64,000 nt of DNA from NCBI GenBank assembly GCA_037893245.1, contig JBAIAA010000349.1, positions 1,116,001-1,180,000 of the forward strand. Direction: 5' to 3'. The notes below the pieces were generated by a model that was not told the DNA's origin, did no database searches, and saw only the letters and a list, made by a program, of their open reading frames with translations. The position numbers and the translations under genes are program-made. Source of the DNA: Crossaster papposus. Taxonomy: Eukaryota; Echinodermata; Asteroidea; Velatida; Solasteridae. Positions 1 to 10,486 of the stretch are shown here, one piece after another (the stretch's first letter is position 1; each line of letters starts with the position of its first letter).

Positions 1-670
1 ATGTAATCAAACCATTTTCCAATTATAATTGCCTTGATTTATTGCAACTGAAATGGATTGTACATGTATTATTATCATTGACTTAATTGTATTTTGACAG
101 CAGTCTTAGGTGCTCCTCTACAGAAGGCTTGTCCTTCTCTCGGATGTCACCCCCATTCATACCTAACTTTCCTTCTTATATGATACCAGTATAATTTCTT
201 TTTTATGTAATTTACTACTTTGTATGTCAATTTTCTTCTTTTTGTATGAATGGAAATAAAACAAACAAACAAACAAACAGCAAGTTTATAATCAGTTAAG
301 TACAATTTGTATTGACAAATGGACAGTGAACTCAGTGTCTTGTTCTTTGACAATATGCAGCTCGTATATATGTAGCTGGGGTGAAAGTACATTATTTAAT
401 TCCAACACTCTGTAGCTCAATAATTACTGGCTTATTCCATGTCAAATCACTCAAATAAAAGGAGTTCTTTGGGGGGTAAAAAAAAAAAAAAAATGTCAAG
501 TTTTAGCGGCATTCGACCAGCCATTTTTCGGCTACGCCTGCTATTTTTTTGGGAAAAAATGAAGATGGCCGCCAATATTTAAAGTACATAACTCGCTTAT
601 TTATTGTGCAAATTTAATGATTTTGATTTCTGTGGAAAGGTAACATCACAAATAATCAATTGTTGACATT
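1..670. other. non-coding, no gene seen
   Basis: AT-rich sequence with a short AAAC microsatellite near 258-280 and a poly-A run near 479-494. No open frame with coding character is visible. The right edge meets the truncated end of the gypsy element at about 671. Confidence 0.5.
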
Positions 671-1060
671 TTGTTACGTTCGTTTGGTGAAGTAGTCGGC
701 TACTACCATGATGCTTGTATTCGTCTTGGTCTTAGGGAGCCGGCCCGTGAGGTTAATCGCGAGGCGCTTCATCAGCGCACCCACCAAGTACTGCTGCAGT
801 GGGGCCCGGAGGGGTCGAGGGGGTGGATTCTTGGACCCACACTTGTGGCATTTCCGGCACTACTTTTTCACCGACGCCTGTTTTAGCCAAGCAACCGTTC
901 GGGCGACCCCCAAGTGCCCCGATGTCCTGCCATCGTGGGTCAACCGCAAGACGTCCTTCACCCGCGTCCGCGGGACCACTACCTTCCACGTCGTGGGTCC
1001 GCCATGGAGCTGCTCCTACATTATCTGCAACACACCGTGGGACAGTCGCAGGGTCTCCCA
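671..1060 (-). pseudogene. Ty3/gypsy integrase remnant
   Basis: Read on the minus strand, this holds the start of a retrotransposon integrase, which would insert element cDNA into the genome. An HHCC zinc-binding region is visible: an HDG...GHLG-V-RTVAWLKQ stretch followed by CRKCHKC near 860-930. Then comes the start of the catalytic core, ending in VVADYFTKRT near 675-760. The residue expected to be the first catalytic Asp (D-L-T-G in the family) reads Asn here. The frame is broken and the rest of the core, with the other catalytic acidic residues, is absent, so the element is truncated at about 671. No LTR was found beyond it. Confidence 0.75.
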
Positions 1061-1925
1061 CTTCGCCAACCAGAACTTCGTGCCCTTGTCCAGGGCCAAT
1101 ACGTCTGACCAGCTGGGTCTGAGAGCCCCATCATTTAGCCACTGGGCGATCCGGCCCAACTCCGGGTCGTCGCGCTGTTCCCGCTTGAGCTCCTCCGGGT
1201 CCCAAGCCGCCAGGAGTTCCTCCACAGTGGTGGTCTCCACCCGCTCAGCCTCCCCAACGGCTCCCAGCAGGGGCCCCTTGGTATAGCACTCGTGGCTGAC
1301 ATCGCCCAATCGCCCACACTGACCGCACGGTATCCTGGAAACTGCGTCAGCGTTCGTGTGCTTCGTGACCGCCCGGTGTTCCACGTCGAACTCGTAGCAC
1401 CCCAGCCTATCGATCCACCTGGCCGTTTGCCCCTCCGGCTCACGAAAGTTGAACAACCACCGCAGGGATCCATGGTCCATTCGAAGCAGGAACCGTTTAC
1501 CGAGGATATAGTGTTTGAAGTAGTGCACGAAGTGGACCACGGCCAGCAACTCACTCCGAGTGGTGCAATAGTTGCATTCGGCCTTGGACAAGGTGCGGCT
1601 CCCGTGTGCGATCACCTGCTCACCCTCTTCCCCTTCATGTGCCAGCACTGCTCCGATTGTGCAGTTGCTAGCGTCCGTATCCAAAACGTAACGGTGCTCT
1701 GTACGTGTAACGCAGCACCGGCGCTGTGTGGTCGACGCGTCCTTAAGATGTTCGAACGCTTACTGGCAAGCGCCCGACCAAGAGAACGCTTTCTGGTTCT
1801 TGGTGGTCAGGGCATGGAGGGGGCGGGCGATCTCGGCGAAGTCCACGATGAACCGCCGATAGTAGGGAAGATGCCGAGGAAACTCCGGACTTGGGTCAGG
1901 TTTGCGGGTTGCGGCTAGCTCCGAA
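1016..1925 (-). pseudogene. Ty3/gypsy RNase H and RT connection region, degraded
   Basis: A 222-residue open stretch at 1016-1684 is the RNase H-like domain of a Ty3/gypsy Pol. It has DTDASNCTIGAVLAH, a TLSKAECNY segment, a KRFLLRMDH segment and, at its end, the DAVSR motif typical of this family. Upstream in Pol (1690-1925, other frame) the RT connection is readable as YYRRFIVDFAEIARPL. The protein would degrade the RNA strand of the RNA:DNA hybrid during reverse transcription. Frames change between domains, so the gene is dead as it stands. Confidence 0.85.
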
Positions 1926-2640
1926 TTACCGCGACCTCCGGGTCTGTCCCTACTCCCTCGGCTGACACGAGATGGCCCAGGAAGAACACCTCCTTCTAAA
2001 AAAGGCTACAACTCTTGTGCTTGAGTTTCAACCCCGCGGCCCGGAAACGTTCCAGGACTACCGCCAACCTCTTCTGGTGCTCCTCGAAGTCCGCCCCCCA
2101 CACGATCATGTCATCCAGATAAAACACCGCCACCTACCACTGCAGTCCTCTCAGCACTTGTTCCATCATGCACTTGTTCCATCAGGCGTTACACAGCCCG
2201 AACGGCATCACGGTGAACTGACACAGCCCGTTCTGCATGCCGAAGGCTGTCTTCTCTCGGTCCACCTTTTCCATTCCGACCTGCAAGTAGCCGCTGGCCA
2301 GGTCGAGGGTGCTGAACCACTTCGCCCCGCTCAACGGCCAAGGGCTACCGGAGGGTTCCACCACGCAGCATCCTGTCGCTTATTGAGCGTTAACATCCTC
2401 GGTGGTTGGCTAATAGACGTCGCGTCTCCCGTCTTGATGACGTGTCTGGTTAGCTCCGTGTGCTGAAGGCGACCGTCGGGGCCGGTGAACGCCCTGGCGA
2501 ACTCTGTCAGTAACCCGGCCAGTCGAGAACGTTGGGCCCGGTCGAGGTCCGCTGCTCCTTGTTCCAGGAGGTCTTGTAGGTGAGGCGGGACCTCCGGCTG
2601 TGCGTCCGTCGGGGAATGGACAGCGGCCGACCCTCGTTGT
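1926..2640 (-). pseudogene. Ty3/gypsy reverse transcriptase, degraded
   Basis: Reverse transcriptase core of the same element. The minus strand encodes FSTLDLASGYLQVGMEK and FTVMPFGLCNA (within 2182-2364), which are RT blocks around the first catalytic Asp. Closer to the 3' side, YLDDMIVW (the YxDD active-site box) lies near 2100-2130, in another frame and after an in-frame stop. The fingers and palm are therefore present but split by frameshifts and stops. 2365-2640 is poorly readable. Confidence 0.8.
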
Positions 2641-3330
2641 TATTCCTCCAGCTCTATCACGTCCAACACTTCCACCGGCGAGAAGAGAGCCAAACGACTG
2701 CCCTGGTAGATCGTCACTGGGTCGGCTGTCGGGTTGAAGACACTCACTGACACGGTTCCATTCTTTGTGTCAACCAGACCGGTGGCGACCGCGACTCGGA
2801 AGTTGTCCGTAGCCTCCAAGTGGGGGTACACCATCCCGACTCCCGCCTCTGACTCACTCCTTATCTCACCGGAAAGGATCGCTTCGTGTCCGGCCGAAAC
2901 TACCATGTTCTCCGCTACCTGCACCCTAACCACGATAGACTTTTGTGCGATACCCCCAGGGAACCGTCCTTCCGTCGAGGGTGACCTTGTGGTCGTCCGA
3001 ATGCCACTTGTAGTGGTACTTCGACAGGAAGTCGATCCACAGAATCAAGTCTCGGCCATGGTAAAGACGTGGTTCATGCGGAGGTCGCCCACTTGTACTT
3101 TGAAGTTCCCCCTTCCCCTCTCCGGCATAGGACTGCCGTCCACCATCATCAGACCCGGGGGCACGGGACGGAGGCTCCGTCCCTCGGCGCTAAGCCAGGC
3201 ATTGTGGAAACGTTCTGCGGTGTCGAGGAGCCAAGGCACTGGCCGCCCCGCAATTCTTCCCTCAATGTAGCTGGCTCCAGACATCCCCGTCGCGGCTGGC
3301 CTGGCTTGACCCGTTGGTCCAGGAACCGGC
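2640..3330 (-). pseudogene. Ty3/gypsy aspartic protease region, degraded
   Basis: Between the zinc knuckle and the RT lies a retropepsin-like region. GRPVPWLLDTAERF near 3200-3260 resembles the active-site loop, but the canonical Asp-Thr-Gly reads Asp-Thr-Ala in the visible frame. A second open piece (2640-2933) continues in a different frame. The position in the gag-PR-RT-RH-IN order supports the call. It would be inactive as seen. Confidence 0.55.
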
Positions 3331-4442
3331 GGTCTCGGCACTCCTTTGGCCCCAGGCTGGGGCGGCGTGGGGCCGCTGGGGACAGTCTCTCCTGAAATGG
3401 CCAAACCCATGGCACACGTAGCACTCATTCCGAGCCCCCGCGTTAGACTTGTATCCCACTGGGAAGACCGACTCAGGCTCTACAGCAGAAACTGATGGAA
3501 GCTGCCCTACCGATCTCACGTATTTGGCTTCAGTCCTTCCCTATTCGGCTATACTCCTGGGACTCCATGAACGCCTCCATCTCGGCCGCCAGCGTGATGG
3601 CTTTGGTCAGGGTCTCCGCCTTCCAGGAGAACAGGTGACGCTGCAGCTGTTCCTTCCCCATGGCCTTCTGGAAGGCCTCCACGCCCAAGTCCTCTCGGGC
3701 CTACCCAGGCAGTCTTGGGTAGCTTTTCAGCACCAGCCGCCGAGGCTGCTGAGCGACTCTTCGCGGTCCCTCGCCTGCTTGGACAACTGGGCCGATGTAA
3801 TGGGACCTGTGCTGTCACGCCGAACCGGTGCTCAAAGTTCTCCAAGATGGAGGAGTATACCCCCCGTGCCTCCAGCGCCATGTCCGCCAGTGCTTCCCGG
3901 ACCTTCAGGTGAGACGCCAGGTACATTGCCTTCTCGGCCTCACTCCAATAGTTGACCGCCGCGACGCTCTCAAAATGGAACAAGTACATGTAGTCCGACC
4001 AGGACGCAACCCCGTCAAACTTATCCGAAAGCATCATCGGTCTCCGGATACCCGTTCCCAGTGGTTCCGGCCCTGTGGCGACTCCGGTTGCTGCTGGCCT
4101 AGGCGCGGCTCCCTCCGCAGGCCTGGGGGCTCCCCCAACGTCAGACACGCCGTGCCGTCCCATAGCGGGGGCCTGCCCGGGTCCACCGGGGAGCACCGAG
4201 TGGTGTTTTCCCCCGGCGTCTCCCCACTGAGGCTCCATTGACTTGTGTGCGGAGCAGCTCCGCTTCGTTGACTCCCGTGAAGAGCAGCCCTGACGGCTCC
4301 GCCCCGTTGACTTCTGTGCGAGGTGAAACTGCAGGGGGGCTTCAAACGATGGTGCTGTTCGATTGTGTGAGACGATCCGCGGAAAAATGGGAAATTTGTG
4401 TTGACCTCCATAGGAAAGACACTTTGTTGGCCTTTGAACCAA
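3262..4442 (-). pseudogene. Ty3/gypsy gag, degraded
   Basis: Gag-type structural protein. 3549-4442 encodes a capsid-like stretch with DKFDGVASWSDYMYLFHF, EKAMYLASHLK and a FEHRFG segment, matching the usual gag layout. 3262-3519, in another frame, carries one CCHC zinc knuckle of form C-x2-C-x4-H-x4-C (CYVCHGFGHFRRDC) for nucleic-acid binding. The first ~100 residues of the open frame have no visible family features and may include non-coding leader. No primer-binding site or 5' LTR was recognised upstream. Confidence 0.75.
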
Positions 4443-4639
4443 TTTTTAAGGCTCGGATATAAATGGTTTGACAAATATCCCTACTTGAAAGGGAATTATT
4501 TCAAGTTTAAAATGCCGCGCGAGGTGGGTTAAAACCACCCACCACCTTTCGTGAACAGCGTAAAGTTTGGAGGAACAGCCTGGATTTGTCTGACGTTTTG
4601 CGTGATGAAGGCTACGTTCAGCGTGCCATTGAGCAAATG

Positions 4640-5040
4640 CGCGCAAGTTTTTCAGATGTTAACCGTAAACGCGGGTTCTTTGGTTAGCAGAGCCAAGAAA
4701 TTGGGCCCTGGTAAAGTCTGCCGAAGGCAATGCTGCATTAGCAATTATGTTGCCAATCTCAGTGTCGACATTAGCTAGCTACGCGTGATAGGTGAAGTTC
4801 TCGACACCTGTTATATTCTGCCTTTTCACTGTGAAGTGGGGTTCTTTGTATGGCTTGCCAGGTGCTGGTTGATGCATAATGTCAGTCTTCTTGGTGCTGA
4901 TTGTAAAAACGAAGTTGTCACAGGAGAAGCAGTTGACATCATGCTACATCTCTTTCTTTGACCTGGCGTTTAGGGCACAGTCATCGGCGAAGAGGAGGTA
5001 TAGGACTATGGTATATTTCACCTTGGTCACTGCCTGCAGT
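4640..5040 (-). pseudogene. LINE reverse transcriptase remnant
   Basis: Minus-strand translation shows LFADDCALNARSKK (the F/YADD catalytic box), followed by a TISTKKTDIMHQPAPGKPY segment and NITGVENFTY, then NVDTEIGN. This succession is characteristic of LINE RTs common in marine invertebrates (RTE-like by pattern). Stops and frameshifts interrupt it. It abuts a gypsy RNase H remnant at about 5040, so this is a mosaic of dead elements. Confidence 0.7.
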
Positions 5041-5480
5041 TTTCTGAGGTTGCACAGACTTCCAGCGCGATATTTCACTGTGTAATTGAACCGCATCAGG
5101 CGTGTTGCCCAACGTGCAATTTGTATGGATTGGCGACCTGATCCCCGAGACGAAAGTAGCGTTGTGTGCGATTGGTGATCAGTCCAAAGTACGAAGTGCC
5201 AACCCCATAGGTATTGAAACCATTTCTCTTAAGCCCACATACAGGCTAGGGCTTCTTTCTTACCCACTGAGTAGGTACGCTCTGCAGAAGAGAGAGTTCG
5301 CGATGCAAAGGCAACGGGGAACTCGTGGTTGTCCTTAACGTGTATTAGTACAGCACCAATGCCTTACGCTGAAGCGTCGGTTGCCACGACAACAGGCATG
5401 TTGGGTCGAATAACTGAAGTGTGACGCTTTAAGCGATGATCATAAGCTCCTTAACTGCATCGAAGCAACGTTGAACACTA
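5040..5480 (-). pseudogene. second Ty3/gypsy RNase H remnant
   Basis: Minus-strand frames give CFDAVKELM, then a VVVATDAS-like segment, HVKDNHEFPVAFASRTLSSA, a KKEALACMWA segment and LLSSRGSGRQSIQIARW. This is the RNase H domain of a gypsy Pol. It differs in sequence from the element at 0.7-4.4 kb and so represents another family or lineage. It contains several stops and at least one frameshift. Confidence 0.7.
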
Positions 5481-5561
5481 TCTATCGAGACGAATTCTGC
5501 ACCCTCATGCAAACAATCTTTAACCAAACCATTGTTCTACGGCTTCGTTCACGTTTCATTA

Positions 5562-5697
5562 ATGTCAAGTGAGCAGAGGACGTGTTACTTCGGTCCCCCG
5601 CCGGAACCTGATCCTGATAATCCAGATCACTGGATGAAGCAAGTCATGCGAGAGATACGGAAGCGTTGCCCGGGAAAGAGTGAACCTACCCCAACCG
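5562..5697 (+). CDS. candidate first coding exon, unknown gene
   Basis: An ATG opens a 45-codon frame beginning MSSEQRTCYFGPPPEPDPDN and ends exactly at a consensus splice donor (G|GTAAGT at 5698). The composition (Pro/Asp-rich, then a basic HWMKQVMREIRKRC stretch) looks like real protein. The intron would be phase 1. No domain is recognised. No second exon was identified downstream, where sequence is AT-rich to 6660. It could be chance. Confidence 0.3.
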
Positions 5698-5898
5698 GTA
5701 AGTCGCCGTGCGATCTCCCATACCGAATGTGCGACATATGCATGTGTTCAGGTTTTCCTGGATATTTAAACCAACAAATCATTCAATTTCACCAACTCTC
5801 GCATTCAATTTCGTCGGAAAAAAAAAAGTCTGATGTGTGCTTCACTCAAGCATACATCATACATGTACTAATTTATTTAACTTATATATGAGTTTTAA

Positions 5899-6660
5899 AT
5901 TGATTGATACCAGACGAATTCGATCTCTGAATGCTGCCTTTCTGCAACAGCTTAGACGAATTTGATCTTTAATGACCAATATTCCCGAAACAATGTTTAA
6001 ATAGGGTGACCAAAATTTGAAATTGAAAGGTAAGCTACTAAATTGGTTTGGTAAAAGCTTGTGATTTTTTTTCTCGAACGAAATAGAATGTGAGAGTTGG
6101 TGAATTTGAATAAAAAATGTTTTAAAATATCTGAGAAAAACTATATAAGATTGGTCAAAAGGTTATATTGAATCGAGATTGAACCCTCCCTTTAAACAAA
6201 TACGTTGGTGCATAGTCTCATTCCTTAAAAATTCTTCAAATTAAAAAATACCACTTAAAGTCCAATTTGAGGGGTTTGGGTTTTCGAAGGTTTGTAAGAT
6301 GAAACGTGCCGCCAGGATTCTGTTTTCTACCCGACAATTTTATGATCACCTCACAATTTCGAACCATATCAGTATCTTTCAGTATCAATATCAGTAACAC
6401 TTTAGGTTTTTTTCTGGTTTGTTACCAAAAGAGTGTTTAAGTCCGCAGCCTCTCGGAATAGAGATGATCGCATCACGTCGACCATTAGTAGAAGCGACAC
6501 GCACCTTGCCAGCCAGGCACGCCTCAACAATGACTTCCAATGGATACCAATGATGTAGGTATCAAAGGGAAATACCACACCTGGCTGATGCCTTTACTGC
6601 AATTCCACATTACAATTCCTTAATATTACAATGCCGTAGTACATGTCATTTAGTCATTTA
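5899..6660. other. non-coding AT-rich stretch
   Basis: No coding frame or recognisable repeat. Ordinary AT-rich intergenic or intronic sequence. Confidence 0.4.
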
Positions 6661-6671
6661 TGACCCATCTA

Positions 6672-6890
6672 GGGTGACGAGGGAGCGTCACACCCAACGG
6701 GTTCGCCCGGCTGGGAGTGGCAGCGCCGCGGCACCCTTACTTTGCCAGTGCACCGATTTTGCGTTAATTTTATTCTTTCTTTCTTCTTCATCAGTCCGAC
6801 TGGAATAACTCGCGATCGCTCCACGGAATCGAAAAGAACCCAATAACGAAAATGATCAGGAGATCAAGGGCATGAGTTCTATTCTGACAG
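6672..6890 (+). repeat. GC-rich repeat, copy 1 (same orientation as 9344-9562)
   Basis: A block of about 220 bp starting GGGTGACGAGGGAGCGTCAC is repeated almost unchanged at 9344-9562. It starts with a hairpin (GTGACGC / GCGTCAC in copy 2) and is followed by short repeated motifs (GTTGTCATACGAATCTGACC) at about 6915, 6990, 9310 and 9570. It forms the host repeat into which the 7026-9266 transposon inserted. Family unknown. Confidence 0.7.
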
Positions 6891-7243
6891 AATTTAGATT
6901 TTTGACTTCTCAGAGGGGGTTGTCATACGAATCTGACCACCTGACAATGACAAAAAAAACAAATGTGAATGAATTTCCTCAGTTCGACGACAGAGGGGGT
7001 TGTCATACGAATCTGACCATCTGACCAACCCAGTCTCCTTCTTAAATTGTGTACATATCACAATTGACCAATTGTGTGTATATCACAATTTAAGAAACTG
7101 TACATGCGCAGTAATACCGGCAAAACGGAGGTTGGTCTTGAAAGAGTGAATAAACAAGTGTATGATGTTCTTATTACTTGAATTAGTTGGTTTAAGTTCA
7201 TTACTTTGTTTTGGGGTAGAATAAGGGAAAAGTCGGGTTAGGG

Positions 7244-7716
7244 TACAGAAAGAAAAACAAAACTTGAGATACAATGCAATTAAACTTGCGTCAAATAATA
7301 ACAATAATAAGAATTGCTGTTAATGCGGTAATATGAATTGTTTTTTTCTTAGTTTTTAAATTGTTTTATTCTTGTAAACAAAACAAACACTCATATACAC
7401 AACGGTCACAGTATTTACAATATAAAAATTAAATACAACTTGTTTTGACAATGCAAACATTAAATAAACCGCACTAGGGACATAACCCTCCACCAAAAGA
7501 AACGCTTGGATTACTATCAATAATGGACAACTGGAATGTTATTTACACACAAAACAAAATTGACTCTTCCTATAATTTACGAAAAACGCACAACTGTGGA
7601 ATTATTTACATAAAATTTACATCTTCTTATTATTTAAAAAACACACAAAGGGAATAAACCCACCACCACTTATTTAAACAAAACAACTCACGTTACCCAC
7701 CACCAAAGAAAACAGT
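7244..7716. other. 3' untranslated part of the TIR element
   Basis: AT-rich, with no ORF. On the minus strand it lies between the stop codon of the zinc-knuckle ORF and the left TIR, and probably contains its 3' UTR. Confidence 0.4.
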
Positions 7717-9060
7717 TCATTTTTTGTTGGCTCGTGCCTTCTTCTTTGTTGTAGCTGGGTTTTTTTTCTGTCGTATCGTCGACCATTCCTCAGGGGAATC
7801 CGAGGAATGGTGACAGCGTTTTACGGAGGCGGAGGATGTCACGGACGCGACGGACCCGTCGGAATTGCTATCCTGGCTCCGTCGCTCCATCTCTTGCTGG
7901 ATCTCCGCCTCCGCACTCGCTACCATCTCCGCCCAGTCCCTGGTTTTCTCGTCCGACGTTATCCACGGGAGGTCCGGCACGCACGGGTTACTTTCACCGC
8001 CTTCCACGGAGGGGAGCGACACGTTCGTAGTCATCGATGTGTTTGCCGACGACAACGATGACATCGACACCGTTGCCGTTATACTATCCGTGGTCGGGGC
8101 ACCCGCCACGCCCGCACCACGCCGAGGTGGACGGTTGGCTGTGCGGGCGGGCTTGGTGCCGCCTGCAGTGGGTGTGCCGGCTTCAGATGGTCTCTGCGGT
8201 GGGGTGCTGGGCCGTGAAGGCTTGGGTGGTCTGGCCGGCTGCGGTGGGGCGTCCTGGGGTGGGGTCCGGGGCACTCTGGGCGGTCTCGCCTGACGGGTGG
8301 TAACAGCAGGGTCTGGACTGGCCCGAGGTGGTGTGGGTGGTCTCTCAGGCTGCGGGTCGCCGCCGATGTCGTCGTTGTCCGAGCCGGTGAACGCCGAAGC
8401 ACGCAGCCGACCGGCGTATGAACGGGGGCACCGTGCGGCATAGTGCCCCGTCTCCCCGCACCCCCGACATATCACCGGCTCGGGACACTCCCGGCTGCGG
8501 TGCCCGTGCTTGTTGCAGTTGTAGCACACAACTGACGGGCACCCCGCAGCCAGGTGGCCGGCCAACCCGCAAACCCGGCACGTCCTCTCCTGGTGGTCGT
8601 AGCTCACCCTCAGTTGGTACCCACCGACACGCACATACGATGGGATCGGACGACTCAGTTCCATACGTGCGTGCCGGTGGCCGTTCTCCCACCCCAGATG
8701 TTTTTGCCAGTGGCCACGTCTGATGCCGGCCACCTTGCCGTAGGGAGATAGCGCCGAGGAGATGGTGACGTCGCGCAACTCAAATGGTGCGTCACGGATG
8801 GTTACAAAAGTCAGTTTCCTGCTCACCGGTGTGGACGTTACTTGGTGTTGCCCGACGAGCAGGCCGGCTTGCAGGATCTTCGTCTTCGCCGCTTCGGTCT
8901 TGCAGGTGACGCACCATTTGTTGTCGCTCAGCTGTTGGACGCAGGCGACGTCGGTCTCCCCGGCGGTCTCGGCAATCAGCTGGCACATCTCGTCGTATGG
9001 TATCTTCGCATCAGTAGTCAGGTATGCAGACAGCTCCCTCTGTAGTTCCTTCGTGGCCAT
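7717..9060 (-). CDS. gag/ORF1-like RNA-binding protein with three CCHC knuckles
   Basis: The open frame runs from 9105, but the Met at 9060 (MATKELQREL) is the likelier start, because the first 15 codons lie in the terminal inverted repeat. Numbered from 9105, residues 60-170 look like an RRM-like fold. Three zinc knuckles follow: CRVCGLAGHLAAGC (176-189), CYNCNKHGHRSREC (194-207) and CRGCGETGHYAARC (213-226). Then comes a Pro/Arg-rich, probably disordered region and a Ser-rich basic tail. The architecture resembles ORF1/gag proteins of non-LTR retrotransposons, expected to bind nucleic acid. It is intact, and no RT follows. It sits inside a TIR element, so it is either cargo or a captured gene. 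Confidence 0.8.
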   Translation of the reverse strand: MATKELQRELSAYLTTDAKIPYDEMCQLIAETAGETDVACVQQLSDNKWCVTCKTEAAKTKILQAGLLVGQHQVTSTPVSRKLTFVTIRDAPFELRDVTISSALSPYGKVAGIRRGHWQKHLGWENGHRHARMELSRPIPSYVRVGGYQLRVSYDHQERTCRVCGLAGHLAAGCPSVVCYNCNKHGHRSRECPEPVICRGCGETGHYAARCPRSYAGRLRASAFTGSDNDDIGGDPQPERPPTPPRASPDPAVTTRQARPPRVPRTPPQDAPPQPARPPKPSRPSTPPQRPSEAGTPTAGGTKPARTANRPPRRGAGVAGAPTTDSITATVSMSSLSSANTSMTTNVSLPSVEGGESNPCVPDLPWITSDEKTRDWAEMVASAEAEIQQEMERRSQDSNSDGSVASVTSSASVKRCHHSSDSPEEWSTIRQKKNPATTKKKARANKK

Positions 9061-9343
9061 CGTCCTAACCCGACTTTTTCCTTTTCCAATCCCAAACTTA
9101 AACAACTACTGCAACTAATAAGAACATCATACACTTGTTTATTCACTCTTTGAGGACCAACCTCCGTTTTGCCAGCATTACTGCGCATGTACAGTTTCTT
9201 AAATTGTGATATACACACAATTGGTCAATTGTGATATGTACACAATTTAAGAAGGAGACTGGGTTGCATCTGACATGTGAATAAATTTCCTCAGTTCGAC
9301 GACAGAGGGGGTTGTCATACGAATCTGACCATCTGACATGTGA

Positions 9344-9562
9344 GGGTGACGCGGGAGCGTCACACCCAACGGGTTCGCCCGGCTGGGAGTGGCAGCGCCG
9401 CGGCACCCTTACTTTGCCAGTGAACCGATTTTGCGTTAATTTTATTCTTCTTTCTTTCTTCTTCAGTCCGACTGGAATAACTCGCGATCGCTCCACGGAA
9501 TCGAAAAGAACCCATATAACGAAAATGATCAGGAGATCAAGGGCATGAGTTCTATTGGGACA
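9344..9562 (+). repeat. GC-rich repeat, copy 2
   Basis: Near-identical direct copy of 6672-6890, including the GTGACGC/GCGTCAC hairpin. A CT-rich stretch (TTCTTCTTTCTTTCTTCTTC) differs in length between copies. Together the two copies bracket the TIR element. Confidence 0.75.
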
Positions 9563-9599
9563 GAATTTTGTCATACGAATCTGACCATCTGACATGTGA

Positions 9600-10380
9600 A
9601 TTTCCTCAGTTCGACGAAAACGGCACTAAAAGCATCTGTGAATGAATGCATTCCTAAGTGAAACTCGGTGCAAGAATGTGTGATATTTCTTGCGTTTTTG
9701 TGAGTTTCGGGCGTTTTAGCATTTGCTAGTGTCAGTGCGCATGTACTGCGCAATTGTGCGGCGTTGTTTGCAAGTGTGCGCTGCGCAAATGCCGCCAAAA
9801 CGCTTGCGCACACAACCACAAATTTCAGCTCTGGTAATAATTTTCGCTGTCTGAATCGCTTCAAATTATCGGCAATTTCGGTCAATTCTGTGTTTCTGTC
9901 TAACTTTCTTGCTTCTGTCGCAATTTTGTTTCATTTCCTGCTGAAAATTGTCAAACTATTTCGCTTTTTTGCAGCAGTCACAGTGTGCCCTTTGTAGTGA
10001 AGCACAACGGCAACTTGACGCTGGGCAATATCATCACAATCGCAGACGTTCGCCGATGACAACGACGACGCCGACTCGCAGGAGGGGGGGGGGGGGGAGG
10101 TTAAAAAAAGTAACAAAACACCCGAAATAACGAAGCTAAAACGTATTTTGGCTTCAAAAGTGACCAATTTAGACAATTAAGACAGAAACAACGAAGTAGC
10201 AGCTGCTATTGACTAGTGCTATCTCCTCACAGGGTAGGAGCTAATGTGTATACGGAGAACAATGTAATGGTGTACAGTACTATATAGTATATACATACTA
10301 GTAGCCCGTAGGTCTGTGGCAAGACGCAACACCGTAGGTCTGACGGCAAAGTAGGCTGATTGGTTTATTTAGAGTCGGGT
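9600..10380. other. non-coding, includes poly-G tract
   Basis: No convincing gene. A G run interrupted once lies near 10084-10100. Several GCGCAAATGCGCC-like short palindromes occur near 9740-9800. Confidence 0.4.
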
Positions 10381-10486
10381 AGGTTAATAATAAATAATAA
10401 TAATAATAACAGGATTTGTATAGCGCCATTCCATCTAGATCATGGCGCTCAGCAACAAGAGGTAATGAAAACAATACATGTACATA
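10381..10486 (-). mobile_element. 3' UTR/end of the L2-like LINE
   Basis: Minus-strand sequence after the ORF stop reads to a TATACAAATCCTG motif and ends in an (ATT)n microsatellite at about 10387-10411. CR1/L2 LINEs typically end this way, with a short microsatellite rather than poly-A. It marks the 3' boundary of the element. Confidence 0.75.

Larger units (their letters stand above)
7026..9266 (-). mobile_element. TIR transposon with 8-bp TSD carrying a zinc-knuckle ORF
   Basis: The ends are inverted repeats: 7026-7180 against 9117-9266 match closely (CAACCCAGTCTCC... / ...GGAGACTGGGTTG). Weaker similarity runs inward to about 7243 and 9055. Each tip contains a palindrome of about 54 bp (CTTAAATTGTG...CACAATTTAAG). 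The 8-bp sequence CATCTGAC flanks both ends (7018-7025, 9267-9274). An uninterrupted paralogous site (GACCATCTGACATGTGAA) lies at 9583-9600, so the insertion boundary is supported by a natural empty site. Long TIRs with an 8-bp duplication fit Mutator-like elements, though hAT or P cannot be excluded. No transposase is present. Confidence 0.8.

Noticed and set aside
708..1286. Plus-strand ORFs of 107-192 residues
   Set aside because: They are antisense to readable gypsy integrase/RNase H sequence.
8079..8692. Alternative frames within the zinc-knuckle ORF
   Set aside because: GC-rich Pro/Arg low-complexity shadows. The main frame has three perfect CCHC knuckles.
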